From assembly GCF_009192765.1 (NCBI RefSeq), contig NZ_VOHQ01000011.1:1-64000 (forward strand): a stretch of DNA of 64,000 nucleotides. Direction: 5' to 3'. Source of the DNA: Agriterribacter humi (GTDB lineage: Bacteria; Bacteroidota; Bacteroidia; Chitinophagales; Chitinophagaceae). Below the pieces are notes generated by a model that had not been told where the DNA came from, did not search any database, and worked only from the letters and a program-made list of their open reading frames with translations. Positions 9,097-14,914 of the stretch are shown here, one piece after another. Every line of letters starts with the position of its first letter. Position 1 is the stretch's first letter. Made by a program: the position numbers and the translations under genes.

Positions 9097-9831
9097 TCAT
9101 ATGTTGTTTGGGATGTATTCTATTCTAAATAATAACTTTCCAACTTTCCTCACATAGCTCAAGGGTATTTTGGGGTTATTAATATCACCTGAGACTTTCC
9201 ACTTAGCTTCCCATCCTAAATAGTAGGGTTCAAGTTGTTCAGGAGTCAATTCAAATATTTCAATTAATTCAATACCGCTGTAAACGGCAAATATCCAATT
9301 TACTTGTCTATATTTTGCGATTATCGCTGGGTTCATGTGATGATGAGTTGAGAAACTTTTTGTCTTTTTAATGTTTAAAGATTTAAGTTCATACTCATTT
9401 CCGCAATCATCAATTGCGTCATTACCTTCTCTTCCTGTTGAAACTTTTAATCCAGTGACCATTAAAGTTTGAAGAAGCTTTCCTCCATTATCCTGGAAAA
9501 TGTCGTCAATACCATGTTTATCAGCTAATGCCTGGTATTCCACAATAAAAGGCATAAGTTTGTTCATTTTTAAAATCTCGGCATTAGAACTACTTTCGTA
9601 TTTCTCCAGTAATTCACTGTCTAAGAGGTCATGAATACTAACTCCTAATGCGTTTGCTAATTCTAATGCCTTTCCGAGAGTAATGTTATATTTTGAATTT
9701 TCAATATAACCTAAATAGCTTCTGTCAATTCCAGCATTTTGAGCCAATTCATCTTGGGTTAGGCCCATCTTTTTTCTTAAATAAACTACATTGCGAGCAA
9801 TGATGTCTAAAACTTGTTTATTGGTTTCCAT
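9097..9831 (-). CDS. PvuII-type restriction endonuclease fused to XRE controller domain
   Basis: Residues 1-70 are an XRE helix-turn-helix ([24 protein letters not shown]) like C proteins of Type II systems. Residues about 92-228 closely match R.PvuII as I recall it: [52 protein letters not shown] and DINNPKIP. The catalytic residues Asp138, Glu148 and Lys150 keep the 10- and 12-residue spacing of PvuII Asp58/Glu68/Lys70. Cleavage of CAGCTG is expected. It is divergent from the methyltransferase across an 83-bp gap with two dyads. In classical PvuII the controller is a separate small gene. Natural C-R fusions of this type have been reported (Niabella soli, from memory), so the arrangement is rare but not new. 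Confidence 0.95.
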   Translation of the reverse strand: METNKQVLDIIARNVVYLRKKMGLTQDELAQNAGIDRSYLGYIENSKYNITLGKALELANALGVSIHDLLDSELLEKYESSSNAEILKMNKLMPFIVEYQALADKHGIDDIFQDNGGKLLQTLMVTGLKVSTGREGNDAIDDCGNEYELKSLNIKKTKSFSTHHHMNPAIIAKYRQVNWIFAVYSGIELIEIFELTPEQLEPYYLGWEAKWKVSGDINNPKIPLSYVRKVGKLLFRIEYIPNNI

Positions 9832-9867
9832 TATTTTTCCAAGATCCCAAATGGCTGCGAAAATCCC

Positions 9868-9896
9868 TACCGAGTATATTCGGTATTTTTAAATAC
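9868..9896. promoter_or_regulatory. Two adjacent dyads: probable controller (C-box) operator
   Basis: TACCGA (9868-9873) and TCGGTA (9880-9885) form a dyad around GTATAT. GTATTT (9883-9888) and AAATAC (9891-9896) form a second dyad that overlaps the end of the first. They lie between the divergent endonuclease-controller and methyltransferase genes, where C proteins of PvuII-like systems bind paired operators. The first dyad covers the expected -33 region of the methyltransferase promoter. Confidence 0.6.
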
Positions 9897-9899
9897 TTA

Positions 9900-9907
9900 T
9901 ATCTTTG
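9900..9907 (+). promoter_or_regulatory. -7 box of the methyltransferase promoter
   Basis: TATCTTTG matches the Bacteroidota TAnnTTTG -7 element exactly and ends 7 nt before the methyltransferase ATG at 9915. Transcription would start at or within a few bases of the ATG, giving a nearly leaderless mRNA. The -33 position holds a weak TTCG inside the dyad at 9868-9885. Confidence 0.6.
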
Positions 9908-9914
9908 AATTCTT

Positions 9915-10931
9915 ATGAAAGATGAAAAACTGGTAAATCAGTATCCGGTATATACCACGGCAATGGGTGGCAACTACCAAGGCGACTCTTTAGACTTAAT
10001 GAAAAATATGAAAGATGAGTCTATTGATTTGATTTTTACGAGTCCTCCATTTGCCTTGTTACGAAAGAAAGAATACGGAAATAGGGACCAATCTGAATAT
10101 ATTGATTGGTTGGCTGAATTTGCTAAAATTGCGTATCAAAAATTGAAGTCTACTGGAAGTTTTGTGTTAGATCTGGGCGGTGCATACCAAAAAGGAGTTC
10201 CTATTAGAAGTCTGTACAATTTTCGAATACCCATTAAATTTTGTGATGAGATAGGGTTTCACTTGGCTGAAGATTTCTATTGGTTTAACCCTTCAAAGTT
10301 GCCAAGCCCAATTGAATGGGTCAACAAAAGAAAAATTAGAGTAAAAGATGCCGTAAATACTGTATGGTGGTTTTCAAAAACGGAATGGCCAAAAGCTGAT
10401 GTAAGAAATGTTTTAGTAGAGTATAGTGATAGAATGAAAAAATTGATCAAAGATCCTAAAGCTTTTTATAATCCAGCAATCAGACCTTCAGGACACGATA
10501 TAGGTGAGTCATTTGGAAATGATAATGGAGGTGCTATACCATCCAACTTATTACAGATTTCAAATTCCGAATCAAATAGCAACTATTTAGGATTTTGTAA
10601 GCAATTGGATTTAAAAGGACATCCAGCAAGGTTTCCACTACAATTGCCGGAGTTTTTTATAAAATTTCTAACTGATGAGAATGATTTGGTAGTCGATATA
10701 TTTAGCGGTTCAAATACAACTGGTCAAGCATGTGAAAAGTTGAACAGGCGCTGGTTGAGCATAGATTTGGATCTTAAATATATTGCAGCATCTTCATTTA
10801 GGTTTTTGCCGAGAACGATGGAGGTTGACAAAGTGAAAGGAATATATGATGAATTATTAGCTAACAAAAGGACTGTTGATTTATCCTCTTATCAAAAAAG
10901 GGCTTCAGTAACCTTATTCGATGGCAATTAG
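9915..10931 (+). CDS. PvuII-type DNA (cytosine-N4) methyltransferase
   Basis: This protects CAGCTG sites from the partner endonuclease. The catalytic motif TSPPFAL (residues 42-48) comes before the SAM-binding segment VVDIFSGSNTTG (about 258-269), the beta-class order. Long stretches match M.PvuII as I recall it: NPSKLPSPIEWVNKRKIRV, AVNTVWWFSKTEWP, NLLQISNSESNSNY. SPPF rather than (N/D)PPY points to N4-cytosine methylation. It is transcribed divergently from the fused endonuclease, so methylation can be expressed before restriction when the element enters a new cell. The length of 338 aa is normal for the family. Confidence 0.95.
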   Translation: MKDEKLVNQYPVYTTAMGGNYQGDSLDLMKNMKDESIDLIFTSPPFALLRKKEYGNRDQSEYIDWLAEFAKIAYQKLKSTGSFVLDLGGAYQKGVPIRSLYNFRIPIKFCDEIGFHLAEDFYWFNPSKLPSPIEWVNKRKIRVKDAVNTVWWFSKTEWPKADVRNVLVEYSDRMKKLIKDPKAFYNPAIRPSGHDIGESFGNDNGGAIPSNLLQISNSESNSNYLGFCKQLDLKGHPARFPLQLPEFFIKFLTDENDLVVDIFSGSNTTGQACEKLNRRWLSIDLDLKYIAASSFRFLPRTMEVDKVKGIYDELLANKRTVDLSSYQKRASVTLFDGN

Positions 10932-11434
10932 AATAAAAGTCTTCCAAAAATATTAAAACAGTTTCCCTTAAATTTTAAGTTAGGCTTTCTGATTTACAAC
11001 TGGAGGAAGTCCAGATACGTGCGAGTGAATATCATTTCTAAAAGAATAATTTTTTGCACTATCTAACGATCCCAAATTTGAGTGAATTACCTGTACTCTA
11101 AATATTGAGACCCTTTCTCTTTGAGATGGCTTTCAGAGTATTTCACTTATCCTTGTACCTTATTTGTACCCACGTTTTATAATATATTGATAATCAATTT
11201 AAGTTATATTTTGTATCGGAAAATAATCATCTTTCCTTTCAAATCTGCCACGAGCGTTTCCGCCGCAAGAATTAAAGCAGGTCAGTACCAGCGAGTTTAA
11301 ATGGCAAGCATTACTAGTAATCAATAGTATATTACCCCACATTGTTAGTCAAGTTATAACTTTACTTTATTGTTTAATTTGTCAAGTATTACCTTTACTT
11401 TTGTCATGTAAAAGTAAACCTATAACTTTACTTT
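10932..11434. other. Non-coding right border of the element
   Basis: There is no convincing gene in these 503 bp. The stretch contains the right-end TTGTACC pair (11154-11171), then AT-rich sequence, and from 11355 the repeat array upstream of the mobile mystery protein A gene. The region from about 11172 to 11350 has no feature I recognise and may be the reconstituted chromosomal side of the insertion. Confidence 0.6.
11154..11171. repeat. Right att-like direct repeat
   Basis: TTGTACCTTATTTGTACC matches the left-end copy at 2003-2020 except at two central bases. It lies downstream of the last cargo gene and before the mobile mystery pair. Confidence 0.6.
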
Positions 11435-11436
11435 AT
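11355..11436. promoter_or_regulatory. TTTACTTT-type operator array before mystery protein A
   Basis: An exact 16-bp direct repeat, TATAACTTTACTTTAT, occurs at 11355-11370 and 11421-11436, the second ending in the ATG of the XRE gene. Between them TTTACTTTT (11394-11402) and AAAAGTAAA (11410-11418) form a 9-bp inverted repeat with a 7-nt loop. All four share the TTTACTTT core, as expected of an autoregulatory operator. Confidence 0.55.
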
Positions 11437-11893
11437 GGGCAAAAAATCATTACAACTGCAACAGCTAAATAACAAAATGTTGGGCTTTGCAACGCTAAAG
11501 CAGGTAGCCGTTCCGCCTACAGGATGGATAAAAGCCATCCGTACTGCCATTGGCATGTCTATGCAGCAATTGGGTAACAAATTATCTGTTTCCAAACAGG
11601 GAATATTGGATATGGAAAGGCGGGAAAAAGACGGGTCTATTACCATCAGGTCGCTGAAAGAAATAGGCAGGGCTTTGGATATGCAATTGGTATATGGCTT
11701 TATTCCCAATGATGGATCATTAAACGCTTTGATTGAAAAACGGGCTACCGAATTGGCCGCCAAAATTGTGTTGCGCACCTCCAATACCATGAAACTTGAA
11801 GACCAGGGCAATACCAACCAGCGTATTGAAAAGGCCATTAAAGAAAGGGCAGAAGAAATTAAAAACGAGATGCCTAAAATTTTATGGGATTAG
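11435..11893 (+). CDS. Mobile mystery protein A (XRE-type HTH)
   Basis: A 152-aa protein with an XRE-like HTH at about residues 25-90 (GWIKAIRTAIGMSMQQLGNK, SVSKQGILDMERREKDG, TIRSLKEIGRALDMQLVYGF) and a charged helical C-terminus. This is the layout of the mobile mystery protein A family, found next to the Fic-type mystery protein B on mobile DNA. It overlaps the following fic gene by 10 bp. It is probably the regulator or antitoxin side of the pair; that is inference. The repeat array directly upstream suggests autoregulation. Confidence 0.88.
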   Translation: MGKKSLQLQQLNNKMLGFATLKQVAVPPTGWIKAIRTAIGMSMQQLGNKLSVSKQGILDMERREKDGSITIRSLKEIGRALDMQLVYGFIPNDGSLNALIEKRATELAAKIVLRTSNTMKLEDQGNTNQRIEKAIKERAEEIKNEMPKILWD

Positions 11894-12480
11894 ATTTGGA
11901 ATACATAGATAGACAAACCCCCTTACACGAAGAAGAAAAAGATGGCCTGCTCATTCCCTCCATTGCCACCCGTGGTGAGTTAGACGAGTTTGAGCAACAG
12001 AATATTGAACAGGCAATACAATGGGCGCTGGGGCGGTCACTCAAGCTGAAAGTAATTTTTACTGAAGAGTTTATCCGCACTGTACATAAGCGGATGTATG
12101 CAGATGTGTGGGCATGGGCGGGCGAGTTCCGTAAAACCAATAAAAGCATTGGAATTGACAAATGGCAAATACCCACGGAACTGAAATACCTGTTGGATGA
12201 TGCAAGGTATTGGCATGAAAACAATATCTATTCACCCGAAGAAATTGCCGTAAGGTTCAAGTACCGCATTGTAAGCATTCATTGCTTCCAAAACGGGAAT
12301 GGAAGGCATAGTCGGTTAATGGCCGACATCATCATTGAGAAAATGTATAGGCAGCCGGTTTTCAGTTGGGGTGCTGCCAATCTTTCCGGCGAAGGCGATA
12401 CCCGGTCAGCCTATCTCAAAGCCATTAAAGCTGCCGATAAAGGCGATTACAGTTTGCTGCTGGCTTTTGCCAGGTCATAA
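11884..12480 (+). CDS. Mobile mystery protein B (Fic domain)
   Basis: A Fic/DOC fold with core motif HCFQNGNGR at residues 133-141, preceded by the helix region KRMYADVWAWAGEFR (69-83). Fic enzymes transfer AMP or other nucleotides to target proteins. Here the canonical Pro is Cys and the usual Asp/Glu that holds the metal is Asn, as I recall for the mystery B family, so activity may differ from AMP transfer. The start codon lies inside the end of the XRE gene (10-bp overlap), implying translational coupling. It is followed by a strong terminator. It could work as a toxin or as a target-modifying effector; the substrate is unknown. Confidence 0.9.
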   Translation: MGLDLEYIDRQTPLHEEEKDGLLIPSIATRGELDEFEQQNIEQAIQWALGRSLKLKVIFTEEFIRTVHKRMYADVWAWAGEFRKTNKSIGIDKWQIPTELKYLLDDARYWHENNIYSPEEIAVRFKYRIVSIHCFQNGNGRHSRLMADIIIEKMYRQPVFSWGAANLSGEGDTRSAYLKAIKAADKGDYSLLLAFARS

Positions 12481-12511
12481 GGCATTGTAACCATTCAATT
12501 GAAACATTTTT

Positions 12512-12535
12512 AAAAGCCTCCACCGGGGGCTTTTT
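12512..12535 (+). terminator. Intrinsic terminator after the fic gene
   Basis: AAAAGCCTCC pairs with GGGGGCTTTT (one G-U pair) around a 4-nt loop and ends in a T run, 31 bp after the Fic stop codon. Confidence 0.8.
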
Positions 12536-13031
12536 GGCCAAACGCCCTTTCTTTTAGGAGAGGGTTGGGTGATTCGGACTTTGCAACTTTGAGTGCTTCT
12601 CTATTTACCGGGTACGATTTTTGGGTTCTTTTGCTCTGCCCTTTGAGCCTGCTGCAACTTTGTCCTATCTTCAATCCATACTCCTCCATCCTCCATAAGA
12701 AAAACTGGAAGAACTGGTATTCGCTGATCACAAACGGTACAGAGTGCTGAAAGCCATTGGAACATTATTGCCGCAGCATTGCAGCCATTCAGGGTAGTAG
12801 ATGATTTTTATTTTCAGATCAACCGGTTTCCTGTTTTTATCGCCGAAAAATAATCGCCAAACCGGCCGCTTTGCAGGGAGGAATATTCTACTCAACCGTT
12901 CACCAATTCAGGGAATAAGTCATTTGCATATTCCCTTTTGTATTTAAGGAAGATATAAATCCTGCCGGAACAGTTTGTTATTGTTTATGGTTTTCTTTAC
13001 AACAAAAATAAAAGTAGACGTATGCTTTTAT
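12536..13031. other. Mostly non-coding gap with a possible gene relic
   Basis: The first part (about 12541-12569) is a CCCTTTCTTTTAGGAGAGGG-like imperfect palindrome of a kind often scattered between genes. The middle (12699-12853) reads like a frameshifted protein remnant, listed separately. The rest, up to the ferredoxin promoter, is AT-rich and shows nothing I recognise. Reading frames on either strand here lack family-like sequence. Confidence 0.5.
12699..12853 (+). pseudogene. Possible frameshifted gene remnant
   Basis: One frame reads EKLEELVFADHKRYRVLKA and on to ATTGGAACATTATTG (about 12699-12780), then meets stops. A second frame continues with AAALQPFRVVDDFYFQINRF and ends ...PVFIAEK at a TAA (12851-12853). 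The joined text looks protein-like, while each frame alone lacks a start. I do not recognise the family, and this may be chance. Confidence 0.25.
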
Positions 13032-13039
13032 TAACTTTG
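13032..13039 (+). promoter_or_regulatory. -7 box of the ferredoxin operon
   Basis: TAACTTTG fits the TAnnTTTG consensus, 39 bp before the 25-codon leader frame and 113 bp before the ferredoxin start. No clear -33 TTTG is seen at the usual distance. Confidence 0.5.
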
Positions 13040-13077
13040 TATTTGCTGCTCAATTAAGCAGAGTGAAGGAAGCAAGG

Positions 13078-13155
13078 ATGAAAAAATATTTGGGAAAGAA
13101 GGTATTTGCCCGGAACCGGGAATGTGAGCCTGCTGTAAATAGATTTTTGCAATGA
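13078..13155 (+). CDS. 25-aa leader reading frame coupled to ferredoxin
   Basis: ATG 13078 follows the purine-rich AGGAAGCAAGG and encodes MKKYLGKKVFARNRECEPAV and five more residues, strongly basic. Its TGA (13153-13155) overlaps the ferredoxin ATG (13152-13154) as ATGA, the classic arrangement for translational coupling. It sits downstream of a plausible -7 box. No homologue is known to me. It may be a coupling leader peptide or the relic of a larger protein. Confidence 0.4.
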   Translation: MKKYLGKKVFARNRECEPAVNRFLQ

Positions 13156-13490
13156 ATGGAGAAAGAAAGATCATTTCGTTTACTGTTATCAGTTTTGGAG
13201 AGAAGTATGCAGTGCAAACCTATGAAAATGAATACCGGAACCTGATGGTGTTGTTGAATGATAAAATTTATACTGAGGATTTTGGACAATGCGGCGGACA
13301 GGGCAGATGCGCCACCTGTATGGTGGAAGTAACAACGCCTAATGAGTCACTTTTAACCCTGGAGCGGAACGAGCAGTCAACAATAGCAAAGAAGGGCGAA
13401 GTAGGAAAAAACGCCAGGCTATCCTGCCAGATCTTTATCAACAATGCTTTAGACGGCGCAATCATCAACATTCCGGATGATTTGTTTTGA
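13152..13490 (+). CDS. [2Fe-2S] ferredoxin
   Basis: A 112-aa plant/adrenodoxin-type ferredoxin. The cluster ligands are Cys47, Cys53, Cys56 and Cys92 (CGGQGRCATC... and RLSCQ), in the C-x5-C-x2-C spacing of the vertebrate/ISC class. It transfers single electrons in the cytoplasm; the partner enzyme is not encoded nearby. ATG 13152 overlaps the stop of the 25-aa leader frame. The 13554 gene starts 63 bp downstream and may be co-transcribed. Confidence 0.92.
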   Translation: MNGERKIISFTVISFGEKYAVQTYENEYRNLMVLLNDKIYTEDFGQCGGQGRCATCMVEVTTPNESLLTLERNEQSTIAKKGEVGKNARLSCQIFINNALDGAIINIPDDLF

Positions 13491-13553
13491 TTTCAGAATC
13501 AATGTGAATGAAGATGATAACCCAATCATTTGTTGCGCTATAATGTAACAATT

Positions 13554-13802
13554 ATGGATACACGATTAACACTTAATGAGAAGCAATCTTTTTTTCAGAT
13601 CCTAAAGCAACTGCATGCGGATCAGGCCAAAGTATCATTGTTGTACGACAACAACGGATTAACCCGTTGTGAAGGCATGATCAATTCCATTCTAACCGGC
13701 TCATTTCAGCCTTGCTTGCTGATACAGGATGGATCGGAAATTGCTGTCTCATCTGTAATTGCAGTAAATGGAATTTTTGCTCCTGATTATTCGGAATGCT
13801 GA
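13554..13802 (+). CDS. Small hypothetical protein (82 aa)
   Basis: No family recognised. ATG 13554 begins MDTRLTLNEKQSFFQILKQL; the upstream in-frame codons (from 13530) fit poorly. It has an amphipathic helical N-terminus, then beta-like segments (KVSLLYDNNGLTRCEGMI, FQPCLLIQDGSEIAVSSVIA) that suggest a small all-beta domain. There is no signal peptide. It lies between the ferredoxin and the RayT gene; function is unknown. Confidence 0.6.
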   Translation: MDTRLTLNEKQSFFQILKQLHADQAKVSLLYDNNGLTRCEGMINSILTGSFQPCLLIQDGSEIAVSSVIAVNGIFAPDYSEC

Positions 13803-13963
13803 ATAATGAACAAGTATAGAAGCATAAAGAGTTGCGTAGGACGAAGGAATGCATTTTAAATTTTTCATCGGTTTCTGCCACTATTTGCGGCTATTATAGT
13901 TCATAATTCATTAATTTGTGAGAATAAGGTTCTTGCAAATGAATCAACAAAGCCCCGAACAGC

Positions 13964-14764
13964 TTGCCTAGTCCAAAAATATATCACCGGCGTTCTATCC
14001 GTTTGAAGGGATATGATTATTCTAAAAAGGGTTTATATTATGTTACGATTTGTGTTAAAAACAGGGCATGTTTGTTTGGAGAAATAATTAATCATGAAAT
14101 GATTTTAAATGCGGCGGGGATGATGGTTGATGAATGGTATGCTGAATTAGAGCATAAATACCCTGATATTAAATGCCATGAACATATTGTGATGCCCAAT
14201 CATTTTCATTGTATTGTTGAAAATACCGGTTCCGTAGGGGCAGACCTGTGTGTCTGCCCGGAAAATGCAGACCTGTGTGTCTGCCCGGAAAATGCAGACC
14301 TGTGTGTCTGCCCGGAAAATGCAGACCCTGAGGTCTGCCCGGATGATCAAAAAAATGAACACGCGCAGCCGGCACAAAATCCTGGTCAGGCACCGTCCCC
14401 CAATGATGAAATTGATCATACGATATGGGATGAACACATGTTCAACGAACATGTATTGGGCGAACATGTATCGGATGAAAATATATGGGATGAACACATG
14501 TTCAACGAACATGTATTGGGCGAACACATAGGTTCGCCCCTACAGCGGGTGATGCAATGGTTCAAAACCATGTCCACAAACGAATACATCCGTAATGTAA
14601 AAACCAATAATTGGCCCCGTTTTGATGGGAAATTGTGGCAACGAAATTATTGGGAACATATCATCCGTGATGAAAAATCATATTCTGCCATCTCTGAATA
14701 CATCATCAATAATCCATTGAAATGGAATAATGATTCTATTAATCCAGGTCACCAAAAAATATAA
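13964..14764 (+). CDS. REP-associated tyrosine transposase (RayT, Y1 HUH family)
   Basis: The N-terminus (YHRRSIRLKGYDYSKKGLYY), HUH motif MPNHFHCIV and C-terminal tyrosine helix SYSAISEYIINNPLKW are those of RayT/IS200-like single-strand transposases. The linker between the HUH motif and the helix MQWFKTMSTNEYI, normally short, is expanded to about 95 residues by in-frame repeats: four 27-bp units (9 aa, ADLCVCPEN type) at 14241-14348 and two 60-bp units (IWDEHMFNEHVLGEH) at 14423-14542. These contain REP-like palindromes. The start TTG 13964 is uncertain: ATG 13939 opens a neighbouring frame that stops at 13969, which suggests a frameshift or an older start. Activity is unproven. Confidence 0.85.
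   Translation: MPSPKIYHRRSIRLKGYDYSKKGLYYVTICVKNRACLFGEIINHEMILNAAGMMVDEWYAELEHKYPDIKCHEHIVMPNHFHCIVENTGSVGADLCVCPENADLCVCPENADLCVCPENADPEVCPDDQKNEHAQPAQNPGQAPSPNDEIDHTIWDEHMFNEHVLGEHVSDENIWDEHMFNEHVLGEHIGSPLQRVMQWFKTMSTNEYIRNVKTNNWPRFDGKLWQRNYWEHIIRDEKSYSAISEYIINNPLKWNNDSINPGHQKI
14237..14348. repeat. Four tandem 27-bp REP-like palindrome units
   Basis: Copies begin at 14241, 14268, 14295 and 14322, the last degenerate. The first palindrome has arms GGGCAGAC (14238-14245) and GTCTGCCC (14252-14259) around a CTGTGT loop. All units lie in frame inside the RayT gene. Confidence 0.9.
14423..14542. repeat. 60-bp tandem duplication ending in a second REP-like palindrome
   Basis: The segment starting ATATGGGATGAACACATG at 14423 is repeated from 14483. 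Each unit has GAACACATGTTC-type short palindromes. The last unit ends in arms GGGCGAAC (14518-14525) and GTTCGCCC (14532-14539) around ACATAG, the reverse-complement relative of the 14238 element. Confidence 0.85.
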
Positions 14765-14850
14765 TTAAACCGGTTCTTTAATCACCCTTTCTGAAAGCGG
14801 AGCTGCAAAACTTCAGAGGCCATCATTGCTTCACCGGGCAAAAATGAATA

Positions 14851-14881
14851 AAAAGTTGGTTCATTTTCTAAACCAACTTTT
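14851..14881. terminator. Bidirectional terminator between convergent genes
   Basis: AAAAGTTGGTT (14851-14861) pairs perfectly with AACCAACTTTT (14871-14881) over a 9-nt loop. It sits between the end of the RayT gene and the end of the minus-strand lipoprotein gene, serving both. Confidence 0.85.
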
Positions 14882-14914
14882 ATTATGTATCAATTACAAG
14901 GGCGGATCCTGATA

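Larger units (their letters stand above)
2003..11172. mobile_element. Integrative element with integrase, Rep and defence cargo (about 9.2 kb)
   Basis: The left border carries TTGTACCTTCATTGTACC (2003-2020) and the right border TTGTACCTTATTTGTACC (11154-11171), identical at 16 of 18 positions and in the same orientation, as expected of att direct repeats or integrase core sites. A further TTGTACCT lies at 2053-2060. Between them are a tyrosine integrase at the left end, two excisionase-like proteins, an HUH replication protein, and cargo (TIR-like protein, GNAT, PvuII-type R-M). The interior is clearly more AT-rich than the flanking dcw genes. No relaxase, mating-pore or capsid genes are present, so transfer would need a helper. 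Exact ends are inferred. Confidence 0.75.

Noticed and set aside
12510-12750. Two overlapping reading frames after the fic gene, one on each strand
   Set aside because: They run through the terminator and repeat sequence, with no family-like residues or start signals.
13050-13152. Cobalamin-riboswitch-like leader before the ferredoxin gene
   Set aside because: The resemblance is short and lacks the conserved core; the same stretch reads as a 25-codon frame ending in an ATGA overlap.
14237-14348. CRISPR-like array of 27-bp repeats
   Set aside because: The units are directly adjacent with no unique spacers, lie in frame within the RayT gene and are REP-like palindromes.
14147-14527. Minus-strand reading frames across the RayT repeats
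   Set aside because: They are low-complexity reflections of the palindromic repeats and resemble no protein family.
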